A stretch of 64,000 nt of DNA. It comes from Nannobrachium achirus. Lineage: Eukaryota > Chordata > Actinopteri > Myctophiformes > Myctophidae. The position numbers and the translations under genes were made by a program. Shown in pieces: positions 31,707 through 41,768 of this stretch (position 1 is the first letter of the stretch; every line of letters starts with the position of its first letter). The DNA lies in NCBI GenBank assembly GCA_963921795.1, contig OY997647.1, forward strand, positions 67,417,968-67,481,967, written 5' to 3'. A model generated the notes under the pieces. It saw only the letters and a program-made list of their open reading frames with translations, was not told the DNA's origin and ran no database searches.

Positions 31707-34490
31707 TTAATATGCACGTGACAGTGCATCTGCCATCACATTAGCTGTACCTTTGATATGGCGGATATCCAAATTGTATGGCTGTAAAAATAATGCCCAC
31801 CGCATTAACCTCTGATTTGGATTTTGCAGAGACTTCAAAAACGTCAGTGGGTTGTGGTCTGTGTAGACCACCAGTGGAGTCAACCCAGAACCTAAATACA
31901 CATCAAAGTGTTGCAATGCCATCAGGAGCGCTAAAGCTTCCTTTTCAATGACGGAATAGTTAAGTTGATAGCTATTGAACTTTCGAGAAAAGAAAGCCAC
32001 CACTCTATCAACCCCCTGTTCATCTGCCTGCAAAAGAGCAGCTCCTGCCCCCACATTGGAAGCATCCACCTGTAGTGAAAAGGACTCCCCCAAACGTGGA
32101 GCAGCCAACACAGGAGTTGAACACAACAGAGCCTTGAGATTCTTAAATGCCAACTGGCAATTAGTTGACCAGACAAATTTAGCATCCTTTTTAAACAGCC
32201 TGGTTAATGGCTCAGCCACGGACGAAAAGTTTCGACAGAAACTTCTATAATATCCCACACAGCCCATAAACCGAAGTAACTCTTTCTTTGTAGTGGGAGG
32301 AGGATATTCAAGTATTGCCTTAACCTTATCCTGAACCATGCGAACACTTCCTTGCCCGACCACCTTGCCCAAATACTTTACAGTGGCTCTTCCGAACTCA
32401 CATTTAGCCAAATTAATTGTCAATCTTGCCCAGACCAACCTCTCAAAGAGAGCCTTAGTACGTTGCACGTGCTCAGACCATGTGTCACTGTAGATGACTA
32501 CGTCATCAAGGTATACGGCGCATCCCTCCAAACCAGCCACCACCATGTTCATGAGGCGCTGAAAAGTAGCGGGCGCATTTCGCAAACCAAATGGCATAAC
32601 GGTGTATTTGTATAGCCCAGATGGTGTAATGAATGCGCAGATGTCCTGTGCCCGCTTTGACAGAGGGACTTGCCAGTATCCTTTTAAAAGGTCGTACGTG
32701 CTCACATAAGTCGCTGATCCCACCTCATCAATGCAATCTTCCATTCTTGGAAGGGGAAAAGCGTCTGACTTTGTGATGTTATTGACCTTTCGATAGTCTG
32801 TACACAGTCTGTAGGTCTTGTCAGGCTTACCAACCAATAGGCAAGGTGATGCCCAGCTCGAGTTGCATGGTTCAGCAATATGGTTTTCCAACATGTACTC
32901 AACCTCCTTGTTCAAACTCTTACGTTTCTCAGGGGATACCCTATAGAAACGCTGCCTTATGGGCACTGTATCATCAACGTCCACATCATGTTCAATCAGA
33001 TGTGTACGTGTGGGCACATCATTAAACAAAGTGGGATATCCGTTAATAAGAGCCACCAACTCAGATCGTTTTTCATTATCCAAATAGGCCAAATTAGACT
33101 CTAACTTTCTCAAGGACTCTGAATTGTTCAACCTACCTTGTAAAATGACCTCAGGCGTTTCACCTTCCTCTGGAGCAGATACCACCGTTGAAGACCCATC
33201 TACATTGGTTGTACAAAGACAGGCATTAACAGACTGGTTCGAATAATAGGGCTTTAGTAGATTCACATGACAAAGTTTAGTCTTCTTCCTATTGTCTGGA
33301 GTATCTATGACGTAATTCTGCTCTGTCTGTTGTTTCACAACGGTGTAAGGCCCAGTGAATTTTGCCTGGAAAGGAGAACTCACAACAGGCTGAAGGAGCA
33401 AAACCTGATCTCCAGCCTTAAACTGCCTAGGCTCTGTACGCCTGTCATAAAGAGACTTCATTTTTCTCTGAGACTTTCCCAAATTCTCCTTTGCACTTTC
33501 TACTGCCAAAGTCAATCGGTGTTTAAAACCATTGACATAATCCAGGAGACTTTTTGGGGTTTCAGCTACTTTCCAGCTGTCCTCTAAAATAGCCATAGGA
33601 CCTCGAACTTTGTGACCAAACACCAAGTCATTAGGACTGAAACCAGTGCTCTCCTGGACTACTTCTCTAGAAGCCAACAAAAGCCATGGTAATCCCTCCT
33701 CCCAATCTCGCCCCAGTTCTGTACAGTAAGAGCGCAACATGCATTTAAGAAATTGATGGAATCTTTCAAGAGCACCCTGGGACTGAGCATGATACGCTGA
33801 AGCAATGTTATGCTTAACATTAAGCTGCTTGAGAACTTCAGCAAACATACGGGAGGTGAAATTTGAACCCTGGTCACTTTGGCAAATTTTCGGTATTCCA
33901 AAGACTGACATGAACTGTGTTAGAGCTTTCACAACTGACCTAGTGGTTATGGTTCGAAGTGGATAAGCTGCTGGGTAACGGGTTACTTGGCACATAACTG
34001 TGAGCAAATATAAGTGGCCCTGCTTTGAACGAGGCAATGGCCCAACACAGTCAATAATGAGATGCTCAAAAGGTTTCTCCACTGCAGGGATTGGACTCAG
34101 TGGAGCTGGCTTAATTGACTGGTTTGGCTTACTCGTTAACTGACAGGTATGACACTCTTTGATGTAAGCGGAAATGTCACGCTTCAAACGTGGCCAAAAA
34201 CAATATCGCAGGACACGATCGTAAGTTTTCCTTACACCCTGATGCCCAGCAATATTGTTATGACACGTTTGTAACACCAATGTCCGAAATTTCTTTGGAA
34301 CCACAAACTGAAAAATTGGATCCCCTCCCAGAGCTTCAGCTTGAGGACTAAACTTGCGAAACAGCAAACCATCTTGCAGAAAATACCCACATACACTGCT
34401 GTTTGCTTTGTCGAGAGACATGGATTTGTCAAACAACTCTTGCAAACTCGGATCATGTTTCTGTTCAACAGCCAAATCAGCGTGTGACAT
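31707..34490 (-). CDS. Integrase - reverse transcriptase - RNase H frame of the Gmr1-type element
   Basis: An open frame of 927 residues. From the N-terminus: HHCC-type zinc region (HNNIAGHQGVRKTYD, CHTCQL), the integrase core (DCVGPLPRS, SDQGSNFTSR, an E in GALERFHQF) and a GPY/F-like module (KFTGPYTVV). Then come the RT motifs (YRLCTDYRKVN, MPFGLRNAPATFQ, YLDDVVIYS) and RNase H (LQVDASNVGAGAALLQ, EKEALALL, YTDHNPL). It ends DALSRAY. The INT-before-RT order marks the Gmr1 clade within Ty3/gypsy. Confidence 0.93.
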   Translation of the reverse strand: MSHADLAVEQKHDPSLQELFDKSMSLDKANSSVCGYFLQDGLLFRKFSPQAEALGGDPIFQFVVPKKFRTLVLQTCHNNIAGHQGVRKTYDRVLRYCFWPRLKRDISAYIKECHTCQLTSKPNQSIKPAPLSPIPAVEKPFEHLIIDCVGPLPRSKQGHLYLLTVMCQVTRYPAAYPLRTITTRSVVKALTQFMSVFGIPKICQSDQGSNFTSRMFAEVLKQLNVKHNIASAYHAQSQGALERFHQFLKCMLRSYCTELGRDWEEGLPWLLLASREVVQESTGFSPNDLVFGHKVRGPMAILEDSWKVAETPKSLLDYVNGFKHRLTLAVESAKENLGKSQRKMKSLYDRRTEPRQFKAGDQVLLLQPVVSSPFQAKFTGPYTVVKQQTEQNYVIDTPDNRKKTKLCHVNLLKPYYSNQSVNACLCTTNVDGSSTVVSAPEEGETPEVILQGRLNNSESLRKLESNLAYLDNEKRSELVALINGYPTLFNDVPTRTHLIEHDVDVDDTVPIRQRFYRVSPEKRKSLNKEVEYMLENHIAEPCNSSWASPCLLVGKPDKTYRLCTDYRKVNNITKSDAFPLPRMEDCIDEVGSATYVSTYDLLKGYWQVPLSKRAQDICAFITPSGLYKYTVMPFGLRNAPATFQRLMNMVVAGLEGCAVYLDDVVIYSDTWSEHVQRTKALFERLVWARLTINLAKCEFGRATVKYLGKVVGQGSVRMVQDKVKAILEYPPPTTKKELLRFMGCVGYYRSFCRNFSSVAEPLTRLFKKDAKFVWSTNCQLAFKNLKALLCSTPVLAAPRLGESFSLQVDASNVGAGAALLQADEQGVDRVVAFFSRKFNSYQLNYSVIEKEALALLMALQHFDVYLGSGLTPLVVYTDHNPLTFLKSLQNPNQRLMRWALFLQPYNLDIRHIKGTANVMADALSRAY

Positions 34491-34494
34491 GGAT

Positions 34495-35385
34495 TTAAAC
34501 TGCTGATTTAAACTGCTCAGGTTTTCTCCAGTTACGGAAGCGCTGCCTGTAGGCTTCTGGCACCAACTCGTATATCTTTAAGACTGCTGCCTTGACTTTT
34601 GCGTAACTTCTGCTATCAGCAGGCGTTAAGGCGGCAAACGCCTCTTGTGCCTTGCCTGTGAAAACTGACTGTAACATAAGAGTGCGCTCCACATCAGGCC
34701 AATTTCTTGCCTCAGCCACTCTTTCAAAAAGTAGAAAGAATGTATCCGGATCCCTTTCATTGAACCGGGGTATAAGCCTCATGTTACTGCCCAAGTCAAA
34801 ATTTTGTCATGCACCAGGAATAATGCACCACAAAAGAGGGAGTCCACACAAGTCAAAATGTTTGGCCCCACCCCTTTCAACAGTGCCAGGGAACAATGCC
34901 TCAGGTGTTAACACCCCTTGCTGGATCATCTCCAATTTTTTGTACTCTACATCTAATTTTGCCATCTCAACCTGTTGTTTGACTCTTTCTAACTCTACTA
35001 CATGCTGTTGTTTTAACAGTAAGAGTTCCCTTTTTTGCTGGAAGCCAATCGAGCTTGTCTGAGCCTCTTCTTCCTCCTCATCTTCCTCATCATCTTCCTC
35101 CTCAACTTCATTCTTACCCTGAACCTCCTCAGCCTGAAGAACACCATTTTCCACCAATTTTTGAAGAAGGCAAGCCCTTTTTGCATCCTTAAGCGTTCCA
35201 GTCACTGTGATCCCAAATTTTTCCCCAATTACCAACAGTTGATCAACAGTGCATTTATTAAGCAATTCCACTGATGGAGCTTTACCAAAGTCTTCTACCA
35301 CTGAAGACATTGTGCAGAAAGAAACTGACCAAAAAATAAGGAAGTGTTGGGGATGCATACAAGGGTGTAGTTTACCTTTAACCAA
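34495..35385 (-). pseudogene. gag-like remnants of the Gmr1-type element
   Basis: Two frames show a capsid/SCAN-like segment (LMLQSVFTGKAQEAFAAL, YELVPEAYRQRFR) and an acidic, coiled-coil N-terminal part (SSVVEDFGKAPS, VEEEDDEEDEEEEE, QQKRELLLLKQQH) typical of fish gypsy gag. A complete nucleocapsid and protease are not seen; the region is broken. Confidence 0.75.
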
Positions 35386-35814
35386 ACTGAAACAAATCCC
35401 ACCCTAACTAACTTATAACCTTAATCTACCTACCTTTTCCTACGGCCGACACCCGGGTATGAGGAATGGTCCCCTACATCACTTATTGTGAAACCCAAGA
35501 TCCGTCGCTAACAAAATCACCACTAAGGGGAAATAAAAACTTAACAAAACAACCAGTACCCTATTGGCACTGGTGACTGAGGGATTTGCTCCACAAAAAA
35601 CCTACTACCCCCCTGTATTAACAATCCCAACACTTACCTGAAAAACTGCACAACAGCTCTGGGGCGCAATGCTCCCTCTCTCCGGCCTAACAAAAACAGA
35701 CACTTGTGTGAAACTCCCAAAAACAAATTCCAAACAACTTACATAACTGACAAACTAAATTTCAATTTTCCAACAAAACTAAACAAAACTAAATGGTTTG
35801 ACGAGCCCCCATTT

Positions 35815-36262
35815 TGTCATGCACCAGGAGTAATGCACCACAAAAGAGGGAGTCCACACAAGTCAAAAACGTTTAAATTATTATTTATTACTTAAATTAA
35901 ATGATATAAAGCAATAGTCAAACATAAAGGCAAGTGAGGTGTGAGCAAGTCAGTAGTCAGTGGTGTCTGCAGTGTATGCGTGTGTGTAGTGTGCCGTGTG
36001 CGTGTTGTAGTAAGGTGTGTAAAAGAGAACTAAACAAAAGGCTTAGGCCACAAACCAGCCATGTGGCTCCCTGAGCATGACCTGCTCCTGGGAAGAGAGA
36101 GAGAGAGAGAGTGTGAGCTGGGGAGGAGGCCTTCCTTTTATACTCCCCAGACCACACCCCTCCAAGGTGTGCGCAAATGAGCTGACGGCCTGCTCCTCCC
36201 TGCCATGACACCGAGGCAGGCGCCTAGCCAACAGTGAGGCAGAGAGGGGCAGGGCCGTCACA
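35815..36262 (-). repeat. 5' LTR of the Gmr1-type element
   Basis: 448 bp, TG...CA ends, with a (GAGA)n tract and TTTTATACTCCCC near its centre. It is followed by CATC, matching the CATC just before 30886. Confidence 0.93.
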
Positions 36263-36536
36263 CATCACATCCATCTATACTATAATTTTGCGAATGTCTG
36301 AGTGAGTGTCTGTCTGTCACAGCATTTCTCCTCAGTGGCTGGAGCAATTGATCTGAAATCGCATCACAATTAGCATATGAACACACCTAACATAACTGTG
36401 AAGCCCGTTTGTCACTTTCACAAATCGTATGCTGTATATTAGCATTTTTATGGCGTATCTACTATCTATTCTGCATCTAGCTTGAGGCTCATCTATTCTG
36501 CATCTAGCATGAGGCAACATGTTTAACCAGCTCTCT

Positions 36537-36538
36537 CT

Positions 36539-36614
<76 letters not shown>
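36537..36614. repeat. GT microsatellite
   Basis: (TG)n within the Helitron-like repeat; the paralogous tract is at 37870-37943. Confidence 0.95.
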
Positions 36615-36616
<2 letters not shown>

Positions 36617-36758
36617 GCAGGCGGGTGTGTGCGTGGGCAGGTGGGCGGACGGGCTGGGGGAGGGGGGGGGGGGGGGTAGCCATTAAACAAAACGGGTATT
36701 TCTTACATTGATGCTCCTACATATTATCATGCAAGCACCAGTTAAAGTTACTTTCCAT

Positions 36759-37654
36759 TAGAGGTCTTCGGACCTGCCCGAGATCCGAAATTACCCGCGA
36801 TCCGAACCGCCCCGAGCCGGGTAACGGGGCCGTTTTCGAGCTTTTACCGCGGGGCGGGCCGGGGCCGGGGCCGTCTGCCCCGGTTCCCCGGGTATCTCCT
36901 GTTACCCGAGTGGAGCCGAGACAGGCCGAGATTGAAGTGAAAGCGAACGCAACAACTGCACCAAATAGATAACGCCACACGATGGCACTAAAGATGCAGC
37001 ATGTAATCTGTTGCATTGGTTGTGAGAACTGACTCACTCAGTCACAACAACACTGACTGTATCAGTTGGATTGTTATTATTATCAAAGATATTAACGTAA
37101 CGTTTTGGTTATCGGTTTACAATGGAGTTGTCATTGCGTGTTGTCATGCTCTGCAGAGCAAAATGGACACTCAAAGCAGAAAGATATAATGAACAACACA
37201 TGCGACAGAAAACGATAGCATTAGCATTGGCTTGCCAAAGAAGAAGGAATAAAAACATGGATTTATTTGTATTTACAAACTGTCCGCATTGACTTACTGG
37301 TCTGGGAAAAGATCATCTTTTGGCGAGAGGCACAGCGCCGCTGACAGCAACAGCAGCACCGTGGCGACGTTAGGTAAGAAATATGTCTGATACAACTCTT
37401 AATATAATAACGTTGGCATTCTTTCATTTCGGGGCGACAGGTTCGGGTCTCGGATCTCCCGTTCTGCTCGGGTTTCGGATCCAATTTTTCTAATAACAGG
37501 CGGGGCCGTTCGGATCGGATCCATCACGTCTCGGGGCTGATCGGGTAACGGTTCTCAAATTCCAAATGATAGACGGGGCCATATGGGTCCGGGTCCATTT
37601 CCCCCGGGTCCTTTTGGGTTCGGGTAGTTCAAATTGGACCCGTGAAGACCTCTA
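36759..37654. mobile_element. Non-autonomous hAT element
   Basis: The ends TAGAGGTCTTCGGACC and (inverted) TAGAGGTCTTCACGGGTCC match a well-known fish hAT family. A perfect 8-bp target duplication CTTTCCAT flanks it (36751-36758, 37655-37662). The interior is GC-rich CGGGTAACGGGGCC-type sequence plus AT-rich filler, with no transposase. Confidence 0.9.
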
Positions 37655-37888
37655 CTTTCCATCCCTCATATACTGTATGCACAGTGCACATCCCATAACC
37701 CACACACTGCACATCATTTTGGAGCTCATATCTTTGAACGGGTAATGTCACTTTCACAAATCATATGCTGTATATTAGCATTTTTATGGTGTAACTACTA
37801 TCTATTCTGCATCTAGCATGAGGCATATCTATTCTGCATCTAGCATGGGGCAACATGTTTAACCAGCTCTGTGTGTGTGCGTGCGCGT

Positions 37889-37944
<56 letters not shown>

Positions 37945-38164
37945 GCAGGCGGGTGTGTGTGCAGGCGGGTGGGCGGGCGGGACAGTATCTCTGTAGCCAT
38001 TAAACGAAACGGGTATTTCTTACATTGATGCTCCTACATATTATCATGCAAGCACCAGTTAAAGTTACTTTCCATCCCTCATATACTGTGTGCACAGTGC
38101 ACATCCCATAACCCACACACTGCACATCATTTTGGAGCTCATATCTTTGAACGGGTAAGAGCTA

Positions 38165-38310
38165 TCACTTACAAATACAATAAACCATCACATTCATCAC
38201 CTACAAATACAATAAACCATCACATTCATCACCTACTAACACAATAAACCATCACATTCATCACCTACTAACACAATAAACCATCACATTCATCACCTAC
38301 AAATACAATA
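38165..38310. repeat. Exon f acceptor-edge minisatellite, segment 2
   Basis: Continuation of the ATCACATTCATCACCTAC array of 30735-30885, interrupted at its right by the TIR element at 38311. Confidence 0.9.
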
Positions 38311-39871
38311 CAGACCTGCCAACCCTGGCAAATTTTTTTGAGTACTCATGCGCGGGCACGAAGTGCCCGCAGCGCCCGCGCAGCGCCCGCGGTGCAATTT
38401 TTGTTGTTTTCCCGCACAAAACAGCGTATATTTTGGGGGGTTCCATGCACCTTTTTGGGTGGGACCTTTACAGTTATGTTAACAAAATTTCACACCAGAA
38501 ATGTAGCACATTGCATGTCTTGACTTACACTAATAGGAGGAGGCAAGATGTTAGAACAACCTCTTAAATAAAAATGCCATTTGGTCTGGAGGCTAGTATT
38601 ACCAGGCAATACAGTAATGTTGCTTTGGCAATATTGTTGACAAATCTTTAATAAAATATACTAACTGCACTTGCTCAGAGTTAGTTAACAATAGACTCGC
38701 AAAACAGTCACCAGTGACTTCAGGAATGAACATACATCAATATAATCCTGTTATTCAAATTGCAAAATAGCTTTTCATTGTAGGCTATTTACATAAACCT
38801 GTGTCTTTGTTAATTGAGCAGCCTAAATAAAACCATATGTCTGTGCATGATTTGCATGAAGTTGAAGGTATTCAACTCATGTAGGTTTCTATTCCATCCA
38901 TGATATATAGGCCTACATTGTGTATAGATCACATACAGCCTAGTCTGTATATTCATTCATATAGGCTGCAGGCTACTCATTGTTGATAGACCATTAATGT
39001 CTTCATATATTCAAAGGTGATAAATAATTTGTTCACTGTTAATGTGTTTGACAATACACATGGGCCTAATTCATTCATTCATACTCATTTAGAGATAAAG
39101 TGGAACAGGCAGCCCAGTATGTTATCCAATCATGGCCAATGTATATCAGTTCATTGTACTAAGCCCTGGGTCACACGTTTTGACTGGTTGCTCGCTGCAA
39201 CACCGTCGTATGACGAATTACAACACTTCATACACAACACCACAGCTCCAGGCGGACCGCAGCCGCTCGTTGTTTTGTTTCACCAGCGTCGCAAGATAGG
39301 TTTAGGTTAGGCATAGTACGAGATTTCACCAATTCTCACCCTCGTGGCTGCTATGACATGTGAATTCACCTCAGAGGAGGGTTTTAAAAGTTTATTATTA
39401 GCCTACCTGTTAAGACTCGTTGGCAGCACACCACGGCCATTCTCCGTAGTATCTTCTTTATAAATTAATCTGATTAATATCGCCGCTATGTGAAATCCGA
39501 GCGATAACGCGTCGCTGTGAGATGTGTGCATGCTGAAACTAAACCAAAACCTTCTTCTTATAACTCTATGACCAAAACAAAACAAACTCCGTCCGCGTTA
39601 AATTCTTCTTCTACCGACAAAACGAGCATCGCTTCCGTTCTAGTGCTCCGCAGCGCCATGCACCCCATTCACACACCTGGGAGTGGTGCCTGGGAGAACT
39701 ACACGGCATGGAGCAAAAATGTTGGCCTCACAACACAACGCAGAATGTGTTATGTGTTACCATGGTTCCCCCGAACCAAAATGCGTAGCCGTTAGAGGAG
39801 TTTGCGTACCTGCGTACAGAGCCTTAAAATGCGTGCTTAGTACGCAAAATGCGTACGGGTTGGCAGGTCTG
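38311..39871. mobile_element. 1.56-kb TIR DNA transposon, non-autonomous, 6-bp target duplication
   Basis: The ends CAGACCTGCCAACCC and GGGTTGGCAGGTCTG are inverted repeats flanked by ACAATA on both sides (38305-38310, 39872-39877). Subterminal GCGTACGCAAAATGCGTAC-like words lie at the right end. No transposase is recognised in any frame. A 6-bp duplication excludes typical hAT (8 bp), though the minisatellite target makes the length ambiguous. Confidence 0.7.
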
Positions 39872-40055
39872 ACAATAAACCATCACATTCATCACCTACA
39901 AATACAATAAACCATCACATTCATCACCTACTAACACAATAAACCATCACATTCATCACCTACAAATACAATAAACCATCACATTCATCACCTACTAACA
40001 CAATAAACCATCACATCCATCACCTACAAATACAATAAACCATCACATTCATCAG
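39872..40055. repeat. Exon f acceptor-edge minisatellite, segment 3
   Basis: Last part of the ATCACATTCATCACCTAC array, running up to the duplicated exon e donors at 40060-40197. Confidence 0.9.
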
Positions 40056-40059
40056 TCCA

Positions 40060-40197
40060 TATCTCAGAGTGATGTCATAGTGATGTCACTGACCTGACTG
40101 TGAACACTGGACAGTCCATCAGTGTGATGTCATAGAGTCACTGACCTGGCTGTGAACACTGGACAGTCCATCATAGTGATGTCATAGAGTCACTGAC
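40060..40197 (-). repeat. Partial tandem copies of the rpa2 exon e end and donor
   Basis: GACCTG(A/G)CTGTGAACACTGG-ACAGTCCAT occurs twice here (40090, 40143) beside the real exon end (40195). On the minus strand each is ...GGACTGTCCAGTGTTCACAG plus CCAG/GTCAGTG, so each carries a usable donor. Confidence 0.9.
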
Positions 40198-40365
40198 CTG
40201 ACTGTGAACAGTGGACAGTCCATATCTCAGTGTGATGTCATAGCCTTCATCACTGCTCCTGGTCAGCTGACCCACTGATGATGTCATCATGGAGGTGTCG
40301 CCTACTGATGATGTCATTGAGGAGGTGTCGCCCACTGATGATGTCATCGAGGAGGTGTGGCCCGC
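40198..40365 (-). CDS. rpa2: rpa2 exon e (linker)
   Basis: 56 codons, AGHTSSMTSSVGDTSSMTSS...QLTRSSDEGYDITLRYGLSTVHSQ. The end aligns with human RPA2 NGLTVAQNQ, the linker before the winged helix. The first 35 residues are three copies of a 10-residue unit (VGDTSSMTSS), a 30-bp coding minisatellite that keeps frame. The acceptor is GTCACCAG/GCGGGC and the donor CAGTCAG/GTCAGTG, phase 0 on both sides. Confidence 0.85.
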
Positions 40366-40447
40366 CTGGTGACACAAAGGTCAGAGGTCAACAGAGTTCA
40401 AGTTAAAAGGACAACATGAGATGATGTCACGGATGATGTCATCATAC

Positions 40448-40555
40448 CTTTCCAAACATGGTCATGTGGGCGTAAACCACCTCCAGCATGTGGGAGGTGA
40501 CCTGGTTGTGGTCGTCGATGCGCCGCACGCGATTGGCCAGGATTCTCATTTCACC
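40448..40555 (-). CDS. rpa2: rpa2 exon d (end of OB fold)
   Basis: 36 codons, GEMRILANRVRRIDDHNQVT then SHMLEVVYAHMTMFGK. It corresponds to human RPA2 [20 protein letters not shown] then HILEVINAHMVLSK: the last strand and the C-terminal helix of the OB fold (DBD-D), which forms the RPA trimer core helix bundle. The acceptor is CTCTCAG/GGTGAA and the donor GGAAAG/GTATGA, phase 0. Confidence 0.93.
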
Positions 40556-40599
40556 CTGAGAGAGACAATAAATACCCTTATGCAAGAATAAATACCCTT

Positions 40600-40700
40600 A
40601 TGCAAGAGAAATATCCTTATAGAAAACATATAGAAAATAGAGAAAATATAGAAAATGCAAGAGAAAATACCCAAATAAAAAATACCGTTATGAAAGAGAA
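40600..40700. repeat. AGAAAATA/AATACCC tandem words
   Basis: Irregular repetition of AATACCCTTATGCAAGAG and AGAAAATATAGAAAA in an rpa2 intron. Confidence 0.6.
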
Positions 40701-40964
40701 AATACCGGAGGATATAAATACCCTTAAAAAACTAAACACATTTCTTTATGATGACACTGAGCCACGACGGTCGGCGGTGGTTATAATTTTTCGTTTCCGT
40801 GTGAAAGTAAACATCCTGGTCAACATCTGGAGTTAGTGAAGTTCCACAACATGGACACGATCATGGCTTCCAGGGCTCTTCAAAATAAAGCGCAGTGAAT
40901 GCCGGCACTCTGTAGACAAATAATTACAAAAATAATGGCATCCATCACAAGTGTTAACTAACAC

Positions 40965-41182
40965 TAATCCCATAGCTGGGAGGTCTACACAGTTCTTTAA
41001 CATACCATAGGTTCATCTATCGCATATCTGGGAGGTCTCACAGTTATTTAACATACCATAGGTTCATCTATCCCATATCTGGGAGGTCTGCACAGTTCTT
41101 TAACATACCATAGGTTCATCTATCCCATAGCTGGGAGGTCTACACAGTTATTTAACATACCATAGGTTCATCTATCCCATAC
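40965..41182 (-). repeat. Tandem copies of the rpa2 exon c end and donor
   Basis: Four diverged units of about 58 bp (CCCATA-CTGGGAGGTCT, then ACACAGTT-TTTAACATACC and ATAGGTTCATCTAT) abut the true exon end CCCATAC/CTGGAAGGTC. Each unit repeats the last bases of exon c and the region of its GTATGGG donor, although in the copies the donor is often altered (GCTATGGG or GATATGGG). Confidence 0.85.
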
Positions 41183-41257
41183 CTGGAAGGTCTGCAGGGT
41201 TCCTGATACTTTCACATAGGTTCCAGGACTGGCCAGACTCTTCTCCTTCTCCACACT
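41183..41257 (-). CDS. rpa2: rpa2 exon c
   Basis: 25 codons, SVEKEKSLASPGTYVKVSGTLQTFQ. It aligns with human RPA2 VVPPETYVKVAGHLRSFQ, a central strand of the OB fold. The acceptor is TCTTCAG/AGTGTG and the donor TTCCAG/GTATGG, phase 0. Downstream in the intron its 3' edge is repeated four times. Confidence 0.93.
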
Positions 41258-41344
41258 CTGAAGACAGAACATTATGCGAAAAAAAGCTAATGCGCATTAA
41301 GGCTTTTTTTCGTTTCCACAGTTTCCAAAACACCACTAGTGTTC

Positions 41345-41768
41345 CAGGGTATAGTGTATTTAAGGCATAGTGTCATAGTGGCAGTGGTTAGGGTATAGTG
41401 TATAGTATATAGGGTAGTACATAGGGTTAGGGTATAGTGTATTTAAGGCATAGTGCAATAGTGGTAGTGGTTAGGGTATAGTGTATAGTATATAGGGTAT
41501 TTCATAGGGTATACTACTGTATAGGGTACCTCAGAGTCCATCCAGTGCTTGACGGTCAGAGGAGCAGCTGTCATGTATAGAGTATAGTAGTGGTATAGTG
41601 TATAGGGTAGTATATAGGGTATAGGGTATCATAGGGTACCTCAGAGTCCATCCAGTGCTTGACGGTCAGAGGAGCAGCTGTCATGTATAGTGTTCTAGTG
41701 GTATAGTGGTATAGTGTATAGGGTATATTATAGGGTACTATAGGGTATAGTAGGGTATCATAGGGTAC
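41345..41768 (-). repeat. Tandem partial copies of rpa2 exon b end with TAGGGTATAG filler
   Basis: Two copies (about 41528-41577 and 41637-41688) of the last 15 codons of exon b, MTAAPLTVKHWMDSE, each followed by the donor GAG/GTACCC, separated by (TAGGGTATAGTG)n filler. The exon-derived parts differ from exon b by only about two bases. Confidence 0.93.

Larger units (their letters stand above)
30886..36262 (-). mobile_element. Gmr1-type Ty3/gypsy LTR retrotransposon
   Basis: Two 448-bp LTRs that look identical flank a minus-strand internal region. Next to the 5' LTR (the right one) is TGGGGGCTCGTC, matching the first 12 bases of a tRNA-Pro primer-binding site; next to the 3' LTR is a G-rich polypurine tract. 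The target duplication is CATC. Unusually for Ty3/gypsy, integrase precedes reverse transcriptase and RNase H, the order of Gmr1, first known from cod. The near-identical LTRs indicate a young insertion. The gag-protease half is not whole (at least two breaks), so this copy is broken, and a short second copy of the LTR start also lies inside it. It sits in an rpa2 intron within the acceptor-edge minisatellite. Confidence 0.92.
36266..38164. mobile_element. Helitron-like repeat, internally duplicated, split by a hAT MITE
   Basis: CATCTATACTATAATTTTGCGAATGTCTG resembles the 5' end of fish Helitrons. The segment GTCACTTTCACAAATC...GCATCTAGCATGAGGC...(GT)n...CAAGCACCAGTTAAAG occurs twice (about 36410-36758 and 37745-38065). 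The second copy has the uninterrupted site AGTTACTTTCCATCCCTC, the empty counterpart of the hAT insertion at 36759. No Rep/helicase frame is present. Confidence 0.4.
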
